Below, piece by piece: positions 1-4,026 of a DNA stretch of 5,698 nucleotides. The translations under genes and the position numbers were made by a program. This DNA comes from Eubacteriales Family XIII. Incertae Sedis bacterium (lineage in GTDB: Bacteria; Bacillota_A; Clostridia; Peptostreptococcales; Anaerovoracaceae). The notes beneath the pieces are model-generated. The model saw only the letters and a list, made by a program, of their open reading frames with translations, made no database searches and was not told the origin of the DNA. The DNA lies in assembly GCA_031280075.1 (NCBI GenBank), contig JAITHG010000088.1, positions 1 through 5,698 of the forward strand. Direction: 5' to 3'. Within the stretch, counting starts at the first letter, position 1. Each line of letters opens with the position of its first letter.

Positions 1-76
1 ATGGACGCAGGAGGAGCTTCGGATGTCCATCCCCATGTTCCTGCGCGGCTACAGCAACATCCTCAATCACGTCTAG
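1..76 (+). CDS. C-terminal tail of an upstream gene (partial, unidentified)
   Basis: Reading from base 2 gives 24 codons ending in TAG at 74-76. The peptide ends in MSIPMFLRGYSNILNHV. It sits 32 bp before the next start codon and has ordinary protein composition, so it is probably the end of a real gene whose body lies outside the window. A closing pattern of the type 'eel...iflrG' is seen at the end of many TetR/AcrR-type regulators. Twenty-four residues are too few to assign a family, so that resemblance is only a hint. No terminator-like hairpin follows it, so it may be in the same transcript as the next gene. Confidence 0.5.
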   Translation, partial: WTQEELRMSIPMFLRGYSNILNHV

Positions 77-93
77 GGCACTGCCCATTAATT

Positions 94-100
94 GGAAGGA
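94..100 (+). promoter_or_regulatory. Ribosome binding site of the UroD-like gene
   Basis: GGAAGGA lies 8 bases before the ATG at 109. It decides the start: the same frame is open back to base 1, but residues encoded before 109 are low-complexity and overlap the tail of the upstream gene, while the protein from 109 begins with the family-typical LTEKENYLMTLRGE. Confidence 0.75.
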
Positions 101-108
101 ACCGAGCC

Positions 109-1137
109 ATGCTCACAGAAAAAGAAAACTATCTCATGACCCTGCGGGGGGAGCAGCCGGAGTTCATCTCCAGCTACACCTTCGGACCGATGCCCGGGCA
201 GACGAAGCCGGTGGCAAACCACATGTTCGAGCCCCCCATCATCAACCAGCACCGGGCGAACAACGGCGGCCCTGACATCTGGGGTGTCAACTACGTCCCG
301 ACGGAATCGACGGGCAACGCCCTGATTCCCGACAACAGCGTGTTCATCCTGTCCCTCGACGACCTGCCGCGCTGGCGCGAGATCATCAAGGCTCCGGACA
401 TCGAGGGCGTAGACTGGGAGAAGCTCGTCACGAAGCAGATCGAGGAGTCGGGCATCGACCGCACGCAGACCGCGATGGCGCTCAACCTGCACATGGGCTA
501 CTTCCAGACGCTCATGTCCTTCACGGGCTTCGAGGACGGGCTGATCGCCTTCTACGAAGAGCCGGAGGCGGTGCACGAGATCATGGAGTATCTGTCGGAG
601 TTTTACATGGCGGTCGCCGACAAGGTCATCGACATCTACAAGCCGGACGTGCTGACCTTCATGGACGACACGGCGGCGTGGAACTCCCCCTTCATCTCCC
701 CGGAGATGTACCGCGAGTTCGTCCTGCCACATCATGAGAAGTGGGCGAAGCGCGGGCGGGAACGCGGGCTGCTCATGACCATGCACAACTGCGGCAAGAG
801 CGAGAGCGTCATGGAAATGGTGCACAACATGGGCATCACGGCATGGGATCCCGCGCAGACCTGCAACGACCTCGATGCCGTCCAGGCGAAATTCGGCAAC
901 GGTCTCGTCATCATGGGTGGCTGGGACGGCAGGGGACGCCTGCTGGAGGCGGACGTGACGGAGGAGGAGATCCGCCAGTCCGTGCGCGACTCGATGGATC
1001 GCTACGCGGTCGGGGGCGGCTACTGCTGGTGCGGCGGCTTCCTCGGCGCAGTAGGTGACCAGGAGATCCTGCGCAAGAACATGATCCTCTTTGACGAGGT
1101 GGGTCGCTACAGCCTCGAGTTTTACAAGACGCACTGA
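109..1137 (+). CDS. Uroporphyrinogen decarboxylase-family protein (MtaA/MtbA-like corrinoid methyltransferase type)
   Basis: The protein has 342 residues, the usual length for the UroD/MtaA family. It opens with LTEKENYLMTLRGE, contains the DDTA segment in mid-protein followed by SPFISPEMYREFVLP, and has an HxCG motif (H226-N227-C228-G229). In MtaA/MtbA-type methyltransferases, H-x-C plus a distant Cys binds the zinc that activates a thiol. Here C306 or C308 in the YCWCGG segment could be the third ligand. True UroD of haem synthesis lacks this HxC zinc site, so a role in transferring a methyl group to or from a corrinoid or thiol is more likely than haem synthesis. Known relatives work with a separate corrinoid protein, and none is visible here. 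The protein is expected to be cytosolic, as no signal peptide or membrane segment is seen. The next gene begins 2 bp after the stop. The family call is firm; the substrate is unknown. Confidence 0.88.
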   Translation: MLTEKENYLMTLRGEQPEFISSYTFGPMPGQTKPVANHMFEPPIINQHRANNGGPDIWGVNYVPTESTGNALIPDNSVFILSLDDLPRWREIIKAPDIEGVDWEKLVTKQIEESGIDRTQTAMALNLHMGYFQTLMSFTGFEDGLIAFYEEPEAVHEIMEYLSEFYMAVADKVIDIYKPDVLTFMDDTAAWNSPFISPEMYREFVLPHHEKWAKRGRERGLLMTMHNCGKSESVMEMVHNMGITAWDPAQTCNDLDAVQAKFGNGLVIMGGWDGRGRLLEADVTEEEIRQSVRDSMDRYAVGGGYCWCGGFLGAVGDQEILRKNMILFDEVGRYSLEFYKTH

Positions 1138-1139
1138 CG

Positions 1140-1796
1140 ATGCAGATCCTGATTCTCGGAGGCTTCCTCGGTTCGGGCAAGACGACGGCGCTCATGCAGC
1201 TGGCGCGCTGGCTCGTCGCGCGCACTTCCGGCTCGTCGGGCGCGTCGGGCGCGGCTGATTCGGACGGTACGGCAGGCGAAGCGGGCGTGCGGGTCATGAT
1301 CCTCGAAAACGAGGTGGGTGCCGTGGGTATCGACGACGGTCTGCTGCGGTCGGGCGGCTTTGCCGTGGACACCTTGTTCTCGGGCTGCGCCTGTTGCACC
1401 ATCGCGGGCGAGCTGGACTCCGCCGCGCGCCGAATCCGGGAGGCGTATGACCCGGCGTGGCTGATCATCGAGACGACGGGCATCGCCTACCCGCGCAACA
1501 TGCAGGAAAACCTGTGGCACTCGCTTGGTGTACAGGCGCGCATCGCCGTCCTGACGGACGCGGCACGCTGGCAACGGCTGCGCGTGCCCATGAACGAACT
1601 GCTCAAGGGGCAGATCGAAGGCTCGGACACGGTGCTCGTCAACAAGACGGATCTGGTGGACGAGAAAGCGCTGCAGGACATCGAGCGCGATGTGTTCGCC
1701 TATGAGCCGGCTGCGCGCATCTTCCGGATCTCCGCCACAGGCGAGATCCCGGGTGAGGTATGGAAGGCAGTGACAGAAGGGCAGGGACAGGCATGA
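1140..1796 (+). CDS. Short CobW-like (COG0523, G3E family) metallochaperone GTPase
   Basis: The protein has 218 residues and carries a complete G3E GTPase domain: Walker A GGFLGSGKTT (residues 7-16), the family signature CxCC (C83-A84-C85-C86), the ETTG switch motif (E111-G114) followed by a proline, and the guanine-specificity motif NKTD (168-171). CxCC is the metal-binding hallmark of COG0523 proteins, which use GTP hydrolysis to deliver metals such as zinc or cobalt to client proteins. The usual members have 300 or more residues with a His-rich linker and a CobW_C domain; this one stops after the GTPase domain. There is no clear Shine-Dalgarno motif, so translation is probably coupled to the UroD-like gene 2 bp upstream. 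Its end overlaps the His-rich gene by 4 bp. The likely role (inference) is loading metal into the neighbouring zinc- or corrinoid-dependent enzyme. Confidence 0.88.
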   Translation: MQILILGGFLGSGKTTALMQLARWLVARTSGSSGASGAADSDGTAGEAGVRVMILENEVGAVGIDDGLLRSGGFAVDTLFSGCACCTIAGELDSAARRIREAYDPAWLIIETTGIAYPRNMQENLWHSLGVQARIAVLTDAARWQRLRVPMNELLKGQIEGSDTVLVNKTDLVDEKALQDIERDVFAYEPAARIFRISATGEIPGEVWKAVTEGQGQA

Positions 1797-2374
1797 GCCA
1801 TACGCATGACAGACATGAACCGGACTGCGACTGCGGTTGCCACGGGCATGAGCACGGGCACGGGCACGAGCATAGCCACGACCATGAGCATGGGCACGAG
1901 CACGGGCATGACCATGAGCACGAGCACGACCACGGGCATGGGCTCGGGCATGCCGCACACAGGCACGGGCACGGTCACGGTCACGGCGACGGAGGGCATG
2001 GGCGCGACGGTCCCGGCATCCAGGTCTCGACGGATCTGCACGAGGGTGCGGTGGTCGTCTCCGGCAAGCTAGACACCGTCTGCCGGGATGCCGAAGCTCC
2101 GAGGGCGCTGCTGGAAGGAGAGCTGGCAAACATGGCCGCCGCCCTGCACCGGCAAGGCGCGGTCATCGGGCACGTCAAGTCGTCGTGCAGCGTCGCGCAG
2201 GTGGACTTCCTCTCCGTCACCGACGAAGTGGTGAGCTCGCGCCGCGCCCCGCTGCAGGATCTGCAGGTTCGGCTGACCGCCATCGTCTTCTCGATCTCCG
2301 CATCCGATGCAGAAGCGCTCGTGCGCGGCGTGCTGGAGCGGATCGGGACACAGGCAGAGAGTCAGTCCATCTAG
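1793..2374 (+). CDS. Histidine-rich metal-binding protein with an unassigned C-terminal domain
   Basis: The ATG at 1793 overlaps the GTPase stop codon (ATGA) and has AGGGA 5 bases upstream. The in-frame ATG at 1760 would overlap the GTPase further and has no such support. The protein has 193 residues. Residues 3-69 contain 27 histidines, mostly alternating with Gly, Glu or Asp, and are preceded by C12-x-C14-x-C16, making a potentially high-capacity site for Ni, Co or Zn. From about residue 74 the composition becomes ordinary: an alpha/beta stretch of about 120 residues with the segment GAVIGHVKSSCSV and a final part that could form a beta strand and a helix. I do not recognise this domain. 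In full-length COG0523 proteins a His-rich segment and a C-terminal domain follow the GTPase domain, so this gene could encode the detached second half of such a protein. Storage or transfer of metal for the GTPase is the natural inference. Confidence 0.82.
   Translation: MSHTHDRHEPDCDCGCHGHEHGHGHEHSHDHEHGHEHGHDHEHEHDHGHGLGHAAHRHGHGHGHGDGGHGRDGPGIQVSTDLHEGAVVVSGKLDTVCRDAEAPRALLEGELANMAAALHRQGAVIGHVKSSCSVAQVDFLSVTDEVVSSRRAPLQDLQVRLTAIVFSISASDAEALVRGVLERIGTQAESQSI
1841..1999 (+). repeat. Imperfect 6-bp-period repeat encoding the His-rich tract
   Basis: About 160 bp is built from variants of a six-base unit such as CACGGG and CACGAG, with CAT and CAC codons alternating with Gly, Glu or Asp codons. 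It codes for residues 17-69 of the His-rich protein. The periodic composition keeps several other frames open on both strands, which are not genes. Such tracts change length by slippage, so copy number may differ between strains and short-read assemblies may be wrong here. Confidence 0.8.
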
Positions 2375-2465
2375 ACTAACGATTATATAGTAAAATAATT
2401 TACTACGCCGGGCATGACCTCCGGTCAGCCATCGGCACGGGATTCCAAAAGCGAGGAGATTACAA
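2375..2465 (+). promoter_or_regulatory. Intergenic control region before the SDR gene
   Basis: The gap has 91 bp, and its first third is strikingly AT-rich compared with all flanking DNA. TATAGT at 2386-2391 and TAAAAT at 2391-2396 each match the -10 consensus at five of six positions. No convincing -35 hexamer lies 16-18 bp upstream of either, which suggests an activator-dependent or weak promoter if there is one. The region also holds the palindrome at 2388-2405 and a smaller inverted repeat at 2415-2427 (TGACC-TCC-GGTCA). It is the most likely place for a second transcription start in the window, but read-through from the His-rich gene is also possible because no GC-rich terminator is present. 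Confidence 0.45.
2388..2405. promoter_or_regulatory. AT-rich perfect palindrome, candidate operator
   Basis: The bases TAGTAAAATAATTTACTA form perfect 7-bp arms (TAGTAAA and TTTACTA) around four central bases. The palindrome overlaps the candidate -10 hexamers, the usual place for a repressor site. The dyad spacing suits a dimeric helix-turn-helix protein such as a TetR or MarR type. A terminator is unlikely, since the stem is almost all A-T and would be unstable in RNA. The regulator is not identified. Confidence 0.4.
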
Positions 2466-3461
2466 ATGAAGAATTTTGCAGGGAAAATCGCATTCATCAC
2501 CGGTGGAGCATCGGGCGCGGCGCTCGGGCAGGCGAAAGTGTTCAGCAAGGCAGGCATGAAGGTTGCCATCGCGGATATCCGCCAGGAGGCGATCGACGCG
2601 GCTGTCGAGGAGATTGCCGCCTACAGCGGTGCCGCCAAGTCCGACGTCCTCGGCATCCAGACCGATCTGACCGACCGTGCTTCCTACACGGCTGCCGCGG
2701 ACAAGACGGAAGAAGTCTTCGGCGGACCGCCCCATCTGCTCATCCAGACGGCGGGCGTGAACTCCTTCGGCCCCGCCGAGGCATCCACCTTCGACGACTA
2801 CGACTGGGTCATGGGCGTCTGCCTCAACGCCGTCGTCAACGGGCTGGTCATCTTCGTGCCGCGCATGATCAAGGCTTACGGCAACAAGGAAGAGTGTCAC
2901 ATTGCAGCCACGTCCTCCTGGGGCGGCTGGGGCGGCAACGCGATGACGGCTCCCTACTCCGCGGCGAAGGCGGCGGTCAACAACCTCATGGAGTCGTACC
3001 ACATGGCGCTCAAGCCCTACGGCTTTGGCGCGACGGCGCTCTGTCCCATGGGCATCAACACGAACATCTACAACGCCGAGCGCCAGCGCCCGGACAAGTT
3101 CAAGAACACGGGATACAACACGACCGACGAAGTGCTGGATGTGCTGAAGGAGCATTACGCAAACGGCATGGATCCGATCGTCCTAGGCGAGCATCTGAAG
3201 CGCGGCATCGAGGCAGGCCAGGTCTACGTCATCCCCTACGACAATTATTATGAGCTGATCTGCCGCGAGCAGGAACGCGCGCGCGACTTCGCCTCCGGCG
3301 AGGGCATGGCGAGGCAGGAAGCCCAGATGAAGTACATCATGGAACACAAGATCTACCGGGGCGATGCGGATGTCCTCATGAAGAAGGGACCGCAGGTCGG
3401 CTTCGCGAAGGCGAAGGGCGATCTGGACTGGGTCGCTGAGGATCGTCGCTTCAACAAGTAA
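2466..3461 (+). CDS. Short-chain dehydrogenase/reductase (SDR), C-terminally extended
   Basis: GAGGAG at 2453-2458 lies 7 bases before the ATG. The protein has 331 residues, against about 250 for a classical SDR. The Rossmann start TGGASGAALG (residues 12-21) corresponds to TGxxxGxG but with Ala at position 19 instead of the last Gly. D37 at the end of beta strand 2 (ADIR) predicts preference for NAD(H) over NADP(H). The catalytic tetrad is present: N121, S151, Y164 and K168 (YSAAK). The usual NNAG is QTAG (94-97). The last 75 or so residues are polar, charged and probably helical, and form an extension with no recognised motif that could cover the active site or mediate oligomerisation. The reaction is therefore probably NAD-dependent oxidation of an alcohol or reduction of a ketone in the cytosol; the substrate is unknown. 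It precedes the molybdenum hydroxylase genes by 64 bp and may act before or after that enzyme. Confidence 0.87.
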   Translation: MKNFAGKIAFITGGASGAALGQAKVFSKAGMKVAIADIRQEAIDAAVEEIAAYSGAAKSDVLGIQTDLTDRASYTAAADKTEEVFGGPPHLLIQTAGVNSFGPAEASTFDDYDWVMGVCLNAVVNGLVIFVPRMIKAYGNKEECHIAATSSWGGWGGNAMTAPYSAAKAAVNNLMESYHMALKPYGFGATALCPMGINTNIYNAERQRPDKFKNTGYNTTDEVLDVLKEHYANGMDPIVLGEHLKRGIEAGQVYVIPYDNYYELICREQERARDFASGEGMARQEAQMKYIMEHKIYRGDADVLMKKGPQVGFAKAKGDLDWVAEDRRFNK

Positions 3462-3473
3462 GCAGGACAGACA

Positions 3474-3499
3474 GCCCGTCGGGACGTTGCCCGGCGGGC
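3474..3499 (+). other. GC-rich stem-loop between the SDR and Fe-S subunit genes
   Basis: GCCCGTCGGG (3474-3483) pairs with CCCGGCGGGC (3490-3499) in a 10-bp stem with one G-U wobble and a six-base loop. It is followed only by GCTTTGG, so there is no proper U-tract. It could be a weak or attenuating terminator, or an RNA-stabilising or processing element that sets unequal levels of the SDR and the hydroxylase. It ends 14 bases before the ribosome binding site of the next gene. Confidence 0.5.
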
Positions 3500-3513
3500 G
3501 CTTTGGCACAAGG

Positions 3514-3520
3514 AAGGAGG
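3514..3520 (+). promoter_or_regulatory. Strong ribosome binding site of the Fe-S subunit gene
   Basis: AAGGAGG lies 5 bases before the ATG at 3526, a near-perfect Shine-Dalgarno match and the strongest in the window. It decides against an in-frame ATG at 3487, which lies in the loop of the stem-loop and would add 13 residues unlike the family. Confidence 0.8.
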
Positions 3521-3525
3521 CGGCA

Positions 3526-4026
3526 ATGCCTGTGACCCTTACACTGGACATCAACGGGGAAGAACGGCAGGTGTGCACCGAACCCCATCGGACGCTGCAG
3601 GAGGTGCTGCAGTTCGGACTCGAAAAGACGGGCACGAAGCACATGTGCGGGCGCGGCGCCTGCGGCTCCTGCTCCGTGATCATGGACGGGCGCCCGGTGC
3701 TGGCGTGCATCACGCTCGTGGGCGACTGCGAGGGCAAGCGCATCCAGACCATCGAGGGCATCGCGGCGGATCCGTCCTGGAAGCCCCTGATCGATGCCTA
3801 CTGCAAGTGGGACGCGATGCAGTGCGGCTACTGCACGCCCGGGTTTGTCATCACGGCGAAGGCGCTGCTCGACCGCAACCCGGATCCGTCGGAAGAGGAC
3901 TGCCGGGAGGCGCTCGCGGGCAACATCTGCATCTGCGGGACTTACCCGCGCCATGCGACCGCCATCCTCGAGGCAGCCATGAAGATTGCGCAGACGACTG
4001 CGGAAGGGGGTGAAGCAAGTGCCTGA
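3526..4026 (+). CDS. [2Fe-2S] subunit of a xanthine dehydrogenase-family molybdenum hydroxylase
   Basis: The protein has 166 residues, the normal size of the small subunit (compare CoxS, HcrC, XdhC types). It has the two expected cluster domains. The N-terminal plant-ferredoxin-like site is C41-x4-C46-x2-C49-x11-C61, and the C-terminal helical site is C100-x2-C103-x31-C135-x1-C137, with the typical MQCGYCTPG and CICGTY contexts. All eight ligands are present, so the subunit should pass electrons from the molybdenum centre to a flavin subunit or another acceptor. There is no Tat signal, so a cytosolic enzyme is expected. Its last 8 bp overlap the start of the molybdopterin subunit gene, which implies coupled translation and a matched stoichiometry. 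The call is secure; the substrate of the enzyme cannot be told from this subunit. Confidence 0.96.
   Translation: MPVTLTLDINGEERQVCTEPHRTLQEVLQFGLEKTGTKHMCGRGACGSCSVIMDGRPVLACITLVGDCEGKRIQTIEGIAADPSWKPLIDAYCKWDAMQCGYCTPGFVITAKALLDRNPDPSEEDCREALAGNICICGTYPRHATAILEAAMKIAQTTAEGGEASA
4004..4010 (+). promoter_or_regulatory. Ribosome binding site setting the GTG start of the large subunit
   Basis: AAGGGGG lies 8 bases before GTG at 4019, inside the coding region of the Fe-S subunit. An ATG at 4029 is out of frame, and no other in-frame start nearby would keep the N-terminal LREEFRVVGKPNLPGK segment typical of the family. Confidence 0.65.

Noticed and set aside
1..108. N-terminal extension of the UroD-like protein to an ATG at base 1
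   Set aside because: It overlaps the tail of another gene, has low-complexity residues unlike the family, and the good ribosome binding site at 94-100 serves the ATG at 109.
88..1134. Long reverse-strand open frame opposite the UroD-like gene
   Set aside because: It is a GC-rich mirror of a clear gene, rich in His, Arg, Val and Leu, with no recognisable motif.
1841..1999. CRISPR array or non-coding tandem repeat
   Set aside because: The period is 6 bp with no spacers, and the tract encodes an in-frame His-rich segment within a supported gene.
1122..2129. Long reverse-strand open frame opposite the GTPase and His-rich genes
   Set aside because: Its Ala/Arg/His repeats are the antisense of the His-codon tract, and both sense genes have strong family or compositional support.
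2388..2405. Intrinsic terminator after the His-rich gene
   Set aside because: The 7-bp stem is nearly all A-T and has no following U-tract, so an operator is the better reading.
2414..3253. Open frame on the + strand overlapping the SDR gene
   Set aside because: Its product is Arg/Gly/His-rich without motifs, while the overlapping SDR frame has cofactor and catalytic motifs and a ribosome binding site.
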